Assembly: GCF_002211285.1 (NCBI RefSeq)
Contig: NZ_LOKX01000034.1
Coordinates: 248,001-312,000 of the forward strand
Source: Rhizobium sp. R635
Lineage (GTDB): Bacteria > Pseudomonadota > Alphaproteobacteria > Rhizobiales > Rhizobiaceae
Reading direction: 5' to 3'
DNA length: 64,000 bases
Positions 7,586-17,219 of the stretch are shown piece by piece. Each line of letters starts with the position of its first letter. Position 1 is the first letter of the stretch. The notes beneath the pieces are model-generated. The model made no database searches. It saw only the letters and a program-made list of their open reading frames with translations, and was not told the origin of the DNA. A program made the translations under genes and the position numbers.

Positions 7586-9127
7586 TCATTCCATCACGGC
7601 GCTGTGGTCGACGGCGGGCGCTGCCTTCGGCTTGCGCAGCAGCAGCGCCAGCGGAATGACCGCGAGCGACATCAGCATCAAGAGCTTGAAATCGTCCATA
7701 TAGGCGATGATCGTCGCTTGCAGGGTGATCATCTCGTTGAGCGAAGCACGGCCGGCAGCCGTCAGGGGGCTCACCCCTTGCGCCGCGACCGCATTGAAGG
7801 CGTGGTTGAACGGCGTCACATAGGCCGCGATCGATTCATGATTGCTCTGCGTGTTCTCGACGATCAGTGCCGAAACGATCGAGATGCCGACCGCCGAGCC
7901 GATGTTTCGCGACAGATTGTAGAGGCCGGTGCCGTCGCCGCGCATATGGGCGGGCAGCGTGGCAAACGCGATCGTCGTCAGCGGCACGAAGAGAAAGCCG
8001 AGGCCGGCGCCCTGGATGAAACCGACCGAGACGATCGTCCATTGCGAAACATCGGGCGTCCAGCTCGTCATGTCGTACATCGCCCAGGCGGTCAGGCCGA
8101 GGCCGAGCACCAGCAGCAAGCGCGTATCGACCTTGCCGATCAGCCGCCCGACGATGAACATACAGAGCATGGTGCCGAGCCCGCGCGGCCCCATGACGAT
8201 ACCGGCGGTGATGACGGGATAGCCCATCAGCGTCTGCAGATAGGGGGTCATCAGCGCCAGCGAGGCGAGGTAGGTGACGCCGACCACGAAGATGAAGATC
8301 ATGCTGACGGTGAAGTTCTGGTCGAGAAACAGCTTCGGATTGACGAAGGATTTCTCAGCCGTCAGCGTGTGCACCAGCAGCAGATAGAATGCGGCGGCGC
8401 AGACGATCGCTTCGAGCATGATCTCACCCGAGGAGAACCAGTCGAGCTGCTCGCCGCGGTCGAGGAAGAGCTGCAGCGCGGCGATGAACAGGCTCATCAT
8501 CCCGAAGCCGAACCAGTCCAGCTTGGCGAGCAGATCCCGCTTGGTCTCGGTGACGAAGACGACAATGCCCATGAAGGCGAGCGCGCCGATCGGCACGTTG
8601 ATGTAGAACACCCAGCGCCAGCTGATATTGTCGGTCAGCCAGCCGCCGATGACGGGGCCGAGGACCGGCCCGACCATGACCGAGACGCCGAAAAGCGCCA
8701 TGGCCGAGCCGCGTTCCTCGACCGTATAGATGTCGAGGAGGATGCCCTGGGAAAGCGGCACCAGCGATGCGCCGAACAGGCCCTGCAGCAGGCGGAAGGC
8801 GACGATCTGGTTGAGCGATTGCGCAAGGCCGCAGAGAACGGAAGCCGCCACGAAGCCGGCGATAGCGACGAGCAGCACGCGCTTGCGGCCGAATTTGGCG
8901 GCGAGGAAACCGGAGGGCGGCGTCATGATCGCCGCCGCGACGATATAGGATGTCAGCACCCAGTTGATCTGGTCGGCCGACGCCGACACGCTGCCCTGGA
9001 TATAGGGCAGCGCCACGTTGGCGATCGTCGTGTCCAAAGCCTGCATGATGACGGCGAGGATGACGCAGGCCGTGATCGCGCCGCGATTGGCGACCGGGGG
9101 CGCCGGAGATGCCGGAGCGTTACTCAT
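7586..9127 (-). CDS. emrB: MFS multidrug exporter, DHA2 (14-TM) family, EmrB-like
   Basis: This 513-residue transporter has 14 predicted membrane segments. DHA2 signatures are present: motif A GFLAAKFGRKRVLLVAI near residue 80, the motif C region MVGPVLGPVIGGWL near 165, and WRWVFYINVPIGAL. It works with the EmrA-like adaptor encoded upstream to expel hydrophobic drugs across both membranes. Its ATG overlaps the emrA stop in the 8-nt string ATGAGTAA, indicating translational coupling. An upstream in-frame start at 9202 would overlap emrA by about 80 bp and is unlikely. Confidence 0.92.
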   Translation of the reverse strand: MSNAPASPAPPVANRGAITACVILAVIMQALDTTIANVALPYIQGSVSASADQINWVLTSYIVAAAIMTPPSGFLAAKFGRKRVLLVAIAGFVAASVLCGLAQSLNQIVAFRLLQGLFGASLVPLSQGILLDIYTVEERGSAMALFGVSVMVGPVLGPVIGGWLTDNISWRWVFYINVPIGALAFMGIVVFVTETKRDLLAKLDWFGFGMMSLFIAALQLFLDRGEQLDWFSSGEIMLEAIVCAAAFYLLLVHTLTAEKSFVNPKLFLDQNFTVSMIFIFVVGVTYLASLALMTPYLQTLMGYPVITAGIVMGPRGLGTMLCMFIVGRLIGKVDTRLLLVLGLGLTAWAMYDMTSWTPDVSQWTIVSVGFIQGAGLGFLFVPLTTIAFATLPAHMRGDGTGLYNLSRNIGSAVGISIVSALIVENTQSNHESIAAYVTPFNHAFNAVAAQGVSPLTAAGRASLNEMITLQATIIAYMDDFKLLMLMSLAVIPLALLLRKPKAAPAVDHSAVME

Positions 9128-10343
9128 GGTCCTTGCCCTGAGGCCGGCCCAGAAGCTTGTTGACGAAGTCGGGCAGACCTCTGATATGGCCGGTATCGAC
9201 ATCGACGACCGTGCTCATGCCGACGCGCAGCGGCGGCTTGCCTGCCGCATCTTCGATGCTGACACGCATCGGAATGCGCTGCACGACCTTCACCCAATTG
9301 CCGGTGGTATTCTGCGCCGGCAGCAGCGAGAAGCTGGAGCCGGATGCCGGGCTGATGCTCTCGACCTTGCCCTTCCATGTCACGCCGGGATAGGTGTCGA
9401 CGTAGATTTCGGCGGCCTGCCCAGGCTTGACGTAAGTCAGCTCGGTTTCCTTCGGGCTGGCGGCAATCCACAGATGGTCGGTGGCGACAAGCGAGAAGGC
9501 CTGCTGCGAAGCCTGCAGGTAGGAGCCGACCTGCAGCGCGTTGACATTGGTGACGATGCCGTCGAACGGCGCCTTGACGACGCTGTGGTCGAATTCGCGC
9601 TGGGCGTTGTCGACCTGCGATTTGGCCTGCAGGTAGAGCGGGTTTTCCTCGACCGGCTGGTCGGCGCTGCCGCCAAGCTGGGCGAGCGTCGTTGCCGCTT
9701 CCGCCTTGGCGACGGCAACCTTCTGCTGAGCGGCCTCGAGATTGTGCTTGGCCTCGTCATAGGCGGACTGCGTCGCGCTGCCGTTGTTGACGAGGGCCTG
9801 CTGCCGGTCGAACTGATCCTGGTAATAGGGCAGATCGGCCTCAGCCTGGGTGATCTCGGCGAGCGACTGCTGATAGCTCGCCTTGAGGTTCATGATCTGG
9901 TTGCGCTGCGCGCCGAGCTGCGCCTTGGCGCCGTCGAGCGCGATCCTGAAGGAATCGGCTTTCAGGCTGAAGAGCACCTGCCCCGCCTTGACCGCCTCGT
10001 TCTCATGCACGTCTATCCGCTCGACGATACCAGAGACATCGGTGGTGACGCCGACCATGTCGGCCTGGATATAGGCGTTGTCGGTCGACATCACCTGGCC
10101 GCCATTGACGTAATAGTAACCGCCGACGACCAGCGCCACCGGCAACAGGGCGAAAAGGACAGGGCGCGTGAGACTGCGCCGGCGGCGGACCTTGTTGCCG
10201 CCAGGCGCAGCCACGGCGGCAGCCGGCGCTGAATTGGATGAAGGCGCTTCGGCTACCGTTTCCTGCTGTTTGACTTCGTTTTCTTCGGCAGATGTCTTGG
10301 CATTGGCGTCGGCAACGACGCGGAGGGAGGGTTGATCAGCCAT
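9120..10343 (-). CDS. emrA: EmrA-like membrane fusion protein (HlyD family)
   Basis: The 407-residue adaptor has a charged cytoplasmic N-terminus, one membrane helix near residues 60-80 (PVLFALLPVALVVGGYYYV), the GQVMSTDNAYIQADMVGV opening of the HlyD/EmrA group, a lipoyl half-domain, a long coiled coil (about 130-230) and a C-terminal beta-barrel. It links the EmrB-like pump to an outer-membrane channel that is not encoded here. Its start overlaps the marR stop in ATGGCTGA, and its stop overlaps the emrB start, so the three genes form one coupled operon. Confidence 0.92.
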   Translation of the reverse strand: MADQPSLRVVADANAKTSAEENEVKQQETVAEAPSSNSAPAAAVAAPGGNKVRRRRSLTRPVLFALLPVALVVGGYYYVNGGQVMSTDNAYIQADMVGVTTDVSGIVERIDVHENEAVKAGQVLFSLKADSFRIALDGAKAQLGAQRNQIMNLKASYQQSLAEITQAEADLPYYQDQFDRQQALVNNGSATQSAYDEAKHNLEAAQQKVAVAKAEAATTLAQLGGSADQPVEENPLYLQAKSQVDNAQREFDHSVVKAPFDGIVTNVNALQVGSYLQASQQAFSLVATDHLWIAASPKETELTYVKPGQAAEIYVDTYPGVTWKGKVESISPASGSSFSLLPAQNTTGNWVKVVQRIPMRVSIEDAAGKPPLRVGMSTVVDVDTGHIRGLPDFVNKLLGRPQGKDHE

Positions 10344-10800
10344 CGTTCATCTCATTGTCTTCGACCGGTGTTCGGCAAGCCTGCACCAGGTTCGTCTTCA
10401 TTACGGAGAGGATTTGGTAAAGCTGCTCGCGCTGTTCGGCTGAAACACCCGCCAGCGCCTCCGCGCGGGTGGTGTCGCCGAGTTCGCGCATTTCTGCGAG
10501 CAGCGGATGCGCCTCGTCGCGCATGTAGAGCAGCCAGACGCGCCGGTCGGTCGGGTGCTGGCGGCGTTCGATCAGCCCGCGCTCGGCGAGCTTGTCGAGG
10601 ATGCGCACCAGCGTGATCGGCTCGATTTCGAGGATTTCCGCAAGGCCGCTCTGGTGGATGCCTTCATTGTTCGAGAGATAGGCAAGCGTCTGCCATTGCG
10701 ACCGGGTCAGCCCGAGACACTTCGCGCGTTGCTCGAACCGCTTGCGCAGCAGCCGTGCGACGTCGTGGAGAAGGAAACCGAGTGTGGGCGTGGCGTTCAT
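10336..10800 (-). CDS. MarR-family transcriptional regulator
   Basis: The 154-residue winged-helix protein has the MarR core: LTRSQWQTLAYLSNNEG (helices 2-3), an HTH at about 50-75 (SGLAEILEIEPITLVRILDKL), then the wing with RRQHPTDRRVWLLYM carrying the DxR signature. It heads the marR-emrA-emrB operon and is probably an autorepressor released by the pump's substrates, as in EmrR/MprA. A palindrome lies 22 bp before its start. Confidence 0.92.
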   Translation of the reverse strand: MNATPTLGFLLHDVARLLRKRFEQRAKCLGLTRSQWQTLAYLSNNEGIHQSGLAEILEIEPITLVRILDKLAERGLIERRQHPTDRRVWLLYMRDEAHPLLAEMRELGDTTRAEALAGVSAEQREQLYQILSVMKTNLVQACRTPVEDNEMNDG

Positions 10801-10821
10801 GGAAACCTTTGCCGGCTATTT

Positions 10822-10835
10822 ATAAGCATACTTAT
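10822..10835. promoter_or_regulatory. Palindromic candidate MarR operator
   Basis: ATAAG (10822-10826) and CTTAT (10831-10835) flank CATA in an AT-rich stretch unlike its surroundings. Short AT-rich palindromes just before the first gene are usual for MarR sites. The rest of the 10801-11045 gap is GC-rich and shows nothing further except the antiporter ribosome site. Confidence 0.5.
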
Positions 10836-11045
10836 GATATGGATAAATATATTCGGCATGTGCGCTGCACAAGAGCGCCGGCGGCAGATTCCGCAACCGC
10901 GGCCAAAATGCCGCAGCCGCCGCAAGGAAAGCCAAGCCATCTTCCTGCTTTCGCCGGCGGCAAGGCGCTGGCCAGTGGCCGCGGAGCACCTTCGGCCCTA
11001 ATTCCGAAGGAGATTGCCTCCGCGGGAGGTGCGCAGGAGGGCTCG

Positions 11046-12590
11046 ATGGCATTCTTCGAAAGCATGCTGACGCTGCTCCTGGTGGCGATCGTCTTCCTGC
11101 AATTCTCCAGGAAATTCCGAGTCCCCTATCCCACCATGCTGGCGATCGCCGGCATCATCGTCGCTGCCGTGCCATGGGCGCCCGAGGTCGCCATCGATCC
11201 GCAGCTGGCGCTGGCGCTGTTGATCGCGCCCGTTCTCTTCGATGCCGCCTATGATCTGCCGCCACGGACATTGAGACGCAACTGGCTGCCGCTCGTCTCG
11301 CTCGCCGCCATCGCCGTGATCCTGACGGCGGTGGCCGTCGCCGTCGTCGGCGTGACGATGGCCGGCCTGCCGCTTGCCGCGGCCATAGCGCTGGGCGCCA
11401 TCGTCGCGCCGCCGGATGCGGCAGCGGCGACCGCCATGCTCGACCGCTTCGACCTGCCGCGCCAGACTTATGTGATCCTGAAAGGTGAGAGCCTTTTGAA
11501 CGACGCGGTCGCGCTCTTGATCTTCAGCGCGGCGGTGACGGCCGCTTCGAGCCCTGCCTTTTTCAGCGGCGCCCTGGCGCAGCTAGCACTTGCGGCGCCG
11601 GGCGGCCTCATCCTCGGTTATCTCCTCGGCCGCCTCTACATGGTCGTCGGCGTAAAGCTCGCCGGCACGCTCGGCGGCACCCTGCTTGAATTCGTCGCCA
11701 CCTTCGGCACATGGATCATCGCCGAGCGGCTGCATCTTTCGGCCATTCTGGCCATCGTCGTTTACGCCATGGTGATCGCCCGCTACATGCCCGAGCGCCA
11801 GACCGCCCGCCATCGCATCCATTCCTATTCGGTCTGGGAGGCCGCGGTCTTCCTGCTCAACGTGCTCGCCTTCCTGCTGATGGGCCTGCAGGTCCGCCAG
11901 ATCGTCCTCGGGCTCGACCCCGGCCGGCTGAACTACGCAATCACCTTGGCGACCGCGGTCTTCGTCACCGTCATCGTCGTGCGTCTCGCCTGGGTGCTCC
12001 TCTACAACCGCGCCATCACCTTTCTCGCCGCGCGCGGGTGGACGAGACAAACCGTTCCCACCTTCGCGACGAGCCTGCTTGCCGGCTGGTGCGGCATGCG
12101 CGGCCTCGTCACGCTGGCGACCGCGCTCGCCCTGCCGATCGACTTCCGCGATCGCGACATCATCCTGCTCAGCGCGCTTGCCGTCGTCCTCGGCACGCTC
12201 ATTCTCCAGGGCCTGACGCTCGGGCCGCTGATCCGCGTCCTGAAATTCACCCCCGACACCTCCTTGAACCGCGATCTCGCTCAAGCCCGCGTCGCGTTGA
12301 TCGATGCGGCGCTTGCCGAACTCGCCGGCGGCGAGGACAAATCCACCCGCATCCTGCGCGACGTCTATACCTCCGAGCGCGAGATCGCCGCCGACGGAAA
12401 ACACCCGCGCGAGGTCAGCAGGCTCGACAAGCAGCGCCGCAACGTCATCGCCGCCAAGCGCCGCAAACTGGCGACGATGCGCCGCGCCGGCGAGATCGAC
12501 GACGATGTCTTCCACATGCTGGAACAGGAACTCGACTGGGCCGAACTCGCCGTCCTGCCGCCGGGCCGCGACGAGATCATCGAGAGCTGA
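11046..12590 (+). CDS. Cation/proton antiporter, CPA1 (NhaP-like) family
   Basis: This 514-residue inner-membrane antiporter probably exchanges Na+ or K+ for protons. About 12 hydrophobic segments fill residues 1-400. CPA1 motifs are visible: LGAIVAPPDAAAATAML near 120-137 with the transport aspartate, and LKGESLLNDAVALLIF near 147-162. A cytoplasmic tail of about 110 residues with basic and acidic helices follows. I placed the start at the ATG preceded by AGGAGG (11034-11039), although the frame is open from 10755. It stands alone between the emr and second RND operons. Confidence 0.9.
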   Translation: MAFFESMLTLLLVAIVFLQFSRKFRVPYPTMLAIAGIIVAAVPWAPEVAIDPQLALALLIAPVLFDAAYDLPPRTLRRNWLPLVSLAAIAVILTAVAVAVVGVTMAGLPLAAAIALGAIVAPPDAAAATAMLDRFDLPRQTYVILKGESLLNDAVALLIFSAAVTAASSPAFFSGALAQLALAAPGGLILGYLLGRLYMVVGVKLAGTLGGTLLEFVATFGTWIIAERLHLSAILAIVVYAMVIARYMPERQTARHRIHSYSVWEAAVFLLNVLAFLLMGLQVRQIVLGLDPGRLNYAITLATAVFVTVIVVRLAWVLLYNRAITFLAARGWTRQTVPTFATSLLAGWCGMRGLVTLATALALPIDFRDRDIILLSALAVVLGTLILQGLTLGPLIRVLKFTPDTSLNRDLAQARVALIDAALAELAGGEDKSTRILRDVYTSEREIAADGKHPREVSRLDKQRRNVIAAKRRKLATMRRAGEIDDDVFHMLEQELDWAELAVLPPGRDEIIES

Positions 12591-12849
12591 TGCTCTCCCA
12601 AGGCGTTTCACGGATTCCAATCCGCGGGCAATTGGCATTTGCTATTTTTCGCCGCTGCCGTTTATATCCAGTTCCATAGCGTTACGATTTTTCCGATTTG
12701 CATTGCATGCCGGCCTTCCTTTCCAGAACTGGACGCCGGGGGAAATCACGGAGGCAAAGGCCTTCGTTCAAAGCAGCAAGACAAGAACAACATCACTTCA
12801 TCTTAGGTTCGGCGGCAGTCGATCGGCCGTCGCGATTGGAGGGACCGGT
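12591..12849. other. Intergenic region before the second RND operon
   Basis: This 259-bp gap is less GC-rich than its neighbours around 12650-12700 and ends in a strong GGAGGG ribosome site for the adaptor. The upstream in-frame extension of the adaptor frame through it has no coding character. I see no clear palindrome or terminator. Confidence 0.4.
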
Positions 12850-14028
12850 ATGACTTACGCGCTTCGACGGATATTGGTGCTCGGCTGCATCGCCACGTTC
12901 ATGCCTCTGGCCGCAATGGCCCAGGGCGCGCCGTCCGCCCCTCCTCCCGTCACCGTCGCAAAACCGGTGGTGCGCGATGTCGTCGACAATGACGAATTCA
13001 TCGGCCGTTTCCAGCCGGTCGACGAAGTCTCCGTCCGCTCGCGCGTCGGCGGATACCTACAGGAAGTTCACTTCGAGGACGGCGCGCTGGTCAAACAGGG
13101 CGACCTGCTCTTCGTCATCGACCAGCGGCCGTTCATCACCGCGCTCAACCAGGCGAAGGCCACGCTCGAAGCATCGCAGTCCACCCTCGTCTTCGCCGAT
13201 GCGCAGTACAAGCGCGCCCAGTCGCTGGCTTCGAGCGGCAGCCAATCCGCACAGACGCTGGACGATCGCCGCCGTGAATTCGATTCCGCCCAGGCCAATG
13301 TCCGCGGCGCTCAGGCCGCCGCCGATCGCGCCGCTCTCGACCTCGAATATACCGAGATCAAGGCGCCGCTCAGCGGCCGTATCGACCGCCGCCTGCTTTC
13401 GACCGGCAATCTCGTGCAGGCCGACCAGACGGTGCTCACCACGATCGTCTCCCTCGATCCGATCGATTTCTATTTCGACGTCGACGAGCGCCGCCTGCTG
13501 AATTTCGCCGACACCGCGCGCAAGCAGGGCAAGGACCTGCAGCTTGGCGGCGGCGGCGTCGACGTATCCGTCACCATCTCCGATCCCACGGCCAAACCTT
13601 TCATGGGGAAACTCGATTTCGCCGAGAACCGGGTCGACAATGAGAGCGGCACCATCCGCATCCGCGCCCGCCTTGCAAATCCCGATCTCGTCCTGCAGCC
13701 GGGCCTGTTCGGCCGTGTGCAGGTCGCAGCCTCCAATACCTACAAGGCCATACTCGTCCCGGACGAGGCGATCGGCTCGGACCAGAACGAACGCGTCGTT
13801 TATGTCGTCGACGCGCAAGGCAAGGTTTCGACCAAGCCGGTGCGGCCCGGACCCCGGCTCTACGGCTATCGCGTCATCCGTGAAGGCCTCGACGGCAGCG
13901 AAACGATCATCGTCAACGGCCTGATGCGGGCGCGGCCGGGCTCGACCATCACGCCTCAGATGAGCGAACTGCCGCAGGAGCGGCAGGACACGCCGCCGGA
14001 AGCCGCAAACGCGGAGAGCGGACAATGA
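12850..14028 (+). CDS. RND efflux periplasmic adaptor (membrane fusion protein)
   Basis: The 392-residue adaptor has a signal peptide ending near AAMAQG (residues 1-25), the first lipoyl half (FEDGALVKQGDLLFVIDQRPF), a coiled-coil hairpin around 100-165, the second half (IKAPLSGRIDRRLLSTGNLV) and beta-barrel domains ending in GLMRARPGSTITPQM. It differs from the adaptor at 1474 in having a cleavable-looking signal rather than a membrane anchor. Its stop overlaps the permease start by ATGA, so the pair is translationally coupled. No regulator gene adjoins it. Confidence 0.93.
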   Translation: MTYALRRILVLGCIATFMPLAAMAQGAPSAPPPVTVAKPVVRDVVDNDEFIGRFQPVDEVSVRSRVGGYLQEVHFEDGALVKQGDLLFVIDQRPFITALNQAKATLEASQSTLVFADAQYKRAQSLASSGSQSAQTLDDRRREFDSAQANVRGAQAAADRAALDLEYTEIKAPLSGRIDRRLLSTGNLVQADQTVLTTIVSLDPIDFYFDVDERRLLNFADTARKQGKDLQLGGGGVDVSVTISDPTAKPFMGKLDFAENRVDNESGTIRIRARLANPDLVLQPGLFGRVQVAASNTYKAILVPDEAIGSDQNERVVYVVDAQGKVSTKPVRPGPRLYGYRVIREGLDGSETIIVNGLMRARPGSTITPQMSELPQERQDTPPEAANAESGQ

Positions 14029-17000
14029 GATTCGCCCATTTCTTCGTGGACCGGCCGATCTTTGCGGCCGTCATCTCGATCCTCTTTCTCGTCGTCGGCG
14101 GCATCGCCTATACGCAGCTGCCGGTCTCCCAATATCCGGAGATTGCGCCGCCCACCATCGTCGTGCGCACCTCCTATCCAGGCGCCGACCCGCAGACCAT
14201 CGCCGACACCGTTTCGACCCCGCTCGAACAGCAGATCAACGGCGTCGAAGACATGCTGTACATGTCGTCCTATTCCAGCGCCGACGGCGCCATGTCGCTG
14301 ACGATCACCTTCAAGCTCGGCACCGATCTCGACAAGGTGCAGGTACTGGTCCAGAACCGCGTTTCCATCGCCCTTCCCCGTCTTCCCGAGGAGGTTCAGC
14401 GGCTCGGCGTGACCACGGACAAGAGCTCGCCCGACCTGATGATGGTAGTGCACCTCCTGTCGCCGTCGCACCGTTATGACCAGCTTTACGTCTCGAACTA
14501 TGCCCGCAACCGCATCCGCGACGTGCTCGTGCGCCTCGATGGCGTCGGCGACGTGCAGATCTTCGGCGAACGGCAGTATTCGATGCGCATCTGGCTGGAT
14601 CCGGAAAAACTCTCCGCCTACGGCATGACCTCGGATGACGTCGTCTCCGCCCTGAGAGACCAGAATGTCCAGGTATCGGGCGGCAAGATCGGCGCGCCGC
14701 CCGTGACCGGCAGGAACGCCTTCGAATATACGGTGCGAACGGACGGGCGCTTCTCCGATGTGCGCGAATTCCGCTATGTCATCGTGAAATCGACGGGAGC
14801 GGGCCGGCTCGTACAGTTGCAGGATGTCGCCCGCATCGAGCTCGGCGCGCAGGACTACGTCACCAACAGCTATCTCAACAACGACCCTGCGGTCGCTCTC
14901 GGCATTTTCGCCCGGCCGGGAACCAACGCTCTCGATACGGCCCATCAGGTCCAGACGCTGATGAAGGATATCTCCCAGAATTTCCCGGAGGGCCTGGAAT
15001 ATCGCATCGTCTACGACACGACCGAATTCATCTCGGATTCGATCGATGAGGTCTACAGAACCATCGCCGAAGCGGCCATCCTGGTGGCGATCGTCGTTCT
15101 CGTCTTCCTGCAATCCTGGCGGACCGCGATCATCCCGATCGTCGCCATCCCCGTCTCGCTGATCGGCACCTTCGCCGTTCTGCTCGCCTTCGGCTTTTCG
15201 CTCAACATGCTCACACTCTTCGGCCTCGTGCTCGCCATCGGCATCGTCGTCGACGACGCGATCGTGGTGGTGGAAAACGTCGAGCGCAATCTGGCGCGCG
15301 GCATGACGCCGAAGCAGGCATCGCACGTGACGATGGACGAAGTCGGCACCGCCGTGGTGGCGATCTCGCTGGTGCTGATCGCGGTCTTCGTGCCGACGGC
15401 CTTCATCCCCGGCATATCGGGCCAGTTCTACAGGCAGTTTGCCGTGACGATCTCCGTCACGACAGCGATATCGGCATTGAACTCCCTGACGCTTTCGCCG
15501 GCGCTTGCGGGCATATTGCTGAAAGCCCATGATCACGAGACCAAGCGCAAGAGCATCGCCTCACGCCTGGGATCAGGTCTCGCAAACGGCTTCAACCGCG
15601 GCTTCGACCGGATGAGCTCGGGCTATTCCTGGGTTGTCCGGCACCTTGTCAGAAGCTGGGTGGGCCTGACCTGCTCCATGCTCGCCTTCGCCGCCCTTCT
15701 CGGCGCGACCTGGTACATGAGCACCAGGGTTCCCTCGGGTTTCATCCCGACCATGGACCAGGGTTACGCGATCGTCGTGGTGCAGCTTCCCGACGGCGCC
15801 TCGCTTGCCCGGACCGATGCCGTCGTCAAACAGGTCGGCGACATCGCCCGGACCGTGCCCGGCGTCGGCAATGCCGTGCAGTTTGCCGGTTTCAGCGGAG
15901 CGACGTTCACCAATGCCTCGAATGCGGGCGTCGTCTTCGTTCCGTTCAAATCCTTCGCCGAACGCGAGGAAGGCGGAGAAAACGCCAACAAGATCATCGG
16001 TGAGCTCTTCGGCAAGCTGCAGAGCATCCAGGAAGCCTTCATCATCGCCATCCCACCGCCATCCGTGCGCGGTGTGGGCAATTCCGGCGGCTTCAAGATG
16101 CAGATTTCCGACCTCGAAAATCCCGACATGACGCGCGTGCTGGGCCTTGCCCGCCAGATGATGGGGGCCGCCGCGACGACCGAAGGGCTGACCGGCGTCT
16201 TTACGACATTCTCCGACGCCAGCCCGCAATATTTCCTCTCGATCGACCGCGACAAGGCGCGCTTCCTGAACGTGCCGATCCCCAATATCTTCAATGCGCT
16301 TTCGATCAATCTCGGCGTCGCCTACGTGAACGATTTCAACGCGTTCGGCCGCGTTTACCAGGTTCGCGCCCAGGCCGACCGGCAATACCGCATGGATAGG
16401 GAAGATATTCTCGCCCTGAAGGTACGCTCGGCCACCGGCGCACTGGTGCCTCTCGGCACCCTGATGGATATTCAGGATTCCAGCGGCCCGGCGCTCGTGC
16501 AGCGCTACAACATGTATGTCTCGGTGCCGCTTCAGGGCAATCCGACGCCCGGCACCTCGACGGGCGATGCCCTGAAGAAGATGGAGGAACTGGCGGCCAA
16601 GATCCTTCCGCCCGGGACGACCTTCGAATGGACGGAACTCGCCTATCAGGAGACCCATACCGGCAACACCGCCGTCTACATCTTCGCCCTCTCCGTCATT
16701 TTCGTCTTCCTGGCGCTGGCGGCCCAATATGAAAGCTGGGTTCTGCCGCTCGCGATCATTCTCATCGTCCCGCTCGCCGTGCTCGCCGCACTGATCGGCG
16801 TCTCGCTGAGAGGAATGGACAACAACGTCCTGACGCAGATCGGTCTGATCGTCCTGATCGGCTTGGCGGCCAAGAACGCCATTCTGATCGTCGAATTCGC
16901 CAGGCAGGCGGAAGAGGAAGGCAAGTCGCCGGTGGAGGCCGCCATCGAGGCGAGCCACCTTCGCCTGCGCCCGATCCTGATGACGGCATTCGCCTTCATC

Positions 17001-17210
17001 TTCGGCGTTCTGCCGCTTGCCATCGCCACCGGCCCCGGCGCCGAGATGCGCCAGTCGCTCGGCACCGCCGTCTTTTCGGGCATGCTCGGCGTGACGATCT
17101 TCGGCCTGTTCCTGACGCCGGTCTTCTACGTCGTGCTGCGCGGCTGGCGCCGCCGCCGACCGGCCGAAACGCCGGCCGAGGCCGTTCCAGCAGAGAGGGA
17201 AACGGTTTGA
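14025..17210 (+). CDS. RND efflux permease, HAE1/AcrB family
   Basis: This complete 1061-residue pump has 12 membrane helices and two large periplasmic loops. It opens MRFAHFFVDRPIFAAVISI. TM4 carries GIVVDDAIVVVENVERN near residue 405, the proton-relay aspartates, and TM10-11 reads GLIVLIGLAAKNAILIVEFARQ with the conserved lysine. The length is normal for AcrB-type pumps. It is paired with the upstream adaptor. The outer-membrane partner must be encoded elsewhere. It is paralogous to the partial permease at the window start. Confidence 0.95.
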   Translation: MRFAHFFVDRPIFAAVISILFLVVGGIAYTQLPVSQYPEIAPPTIVVRTSYPGADPQTIADTVSTPLEQQINGVEDMLYMSSYSSADGAMSLTITFKLGTDLDKVQVLVQNRVSIALPRLPEEVQRLGVTTDKSSPDLMMVVHLLSPSHRYDQLYVSNYARNRIRDVLVRLDGVGDVQIFGERQYSMRIWLDPEKLSAYGMTSDDVVSALRDQNVQVSGGKIGAPPVTGRNAFEYTVRTDGRFSDVREFRYVIVKSTGAGRLVQLQDVARIELGAQDYVTNSYLNNDPAVALGIFARPGTNALDTAHQVQTLMKDISQNFPEGLEYRIVYDTTEFISDSIDEVYRTIAEAAILVAIVVLVFLQSWRTAIIPIVAIPVSLIGTFAVLLAFGFSLNMLTLFGLVLAIGIVVDDAIVVVENVERNLARGMTPKQASHVTMDEVGTAVVAISLVLIAVFVPTAFIPGISGQFYRQFAVTISVTTAISALNSLTLSPALAGILLKAHDHETKRKSIASRLGSGLANGFNRGFDRMSSGYSWVVRHLVRSWVGLTCSMLAFAALLGATWYMSTRVPSGFIPTMDQGYAIVVVQLPDGASLARTDAVVKQVGDIARTVPGVGNAVQFAGFSGATFTNASNAGVVFVPFKSFAEREEGGENANKIIGELFGKLQSIQEAFIIAIPPPSVRGVGNSGGFKMQISDLENPDMTRVLGLARQMMGAAATTEGLTGVFTTFSDASPQYFLSIDRDKARFLNVPIPNIFNALSINLGVAYVNDFNAFGRVYQVRAQADRQYRMDREDILALKVRSATGALVPLGTLMDIQDSSGPALVQRYNMYVSVPLQGNPTPGTSTGDALKKMEELAAKILPPGTTFEWTELAYQETHTGNTAVYIFALSVIFVFLALAAQYESWVLPLAIILIVPLAVLAALIGVSLRGMDNNVLTQIGLIVLIGLAAKNAILIVEFARQAEEEGKSPVEAAIEASHLRLRPILMTAFAFIFGVLPLAIATGPGAEMRQSLGTAVFSGMLGVTIFGLFLTPVFYVVLRGWRRRRPAETPAEAVPAERETV

Positions 17211-17219
17211 AACGACAGG

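Noticed and set aside
7604..9163. A 519-codon plus-strand frame opposite emrB
   Set aside because: The MFS protein on the minus strand has complete family motifs; the antisense product is His/Arg/Asp-rich without structure.
10755..11045. N-terminal extension of the antiporter
   Set aside because: A strong AGGAGG site precedes the ATG at 11046 and the extension has no membrane character.
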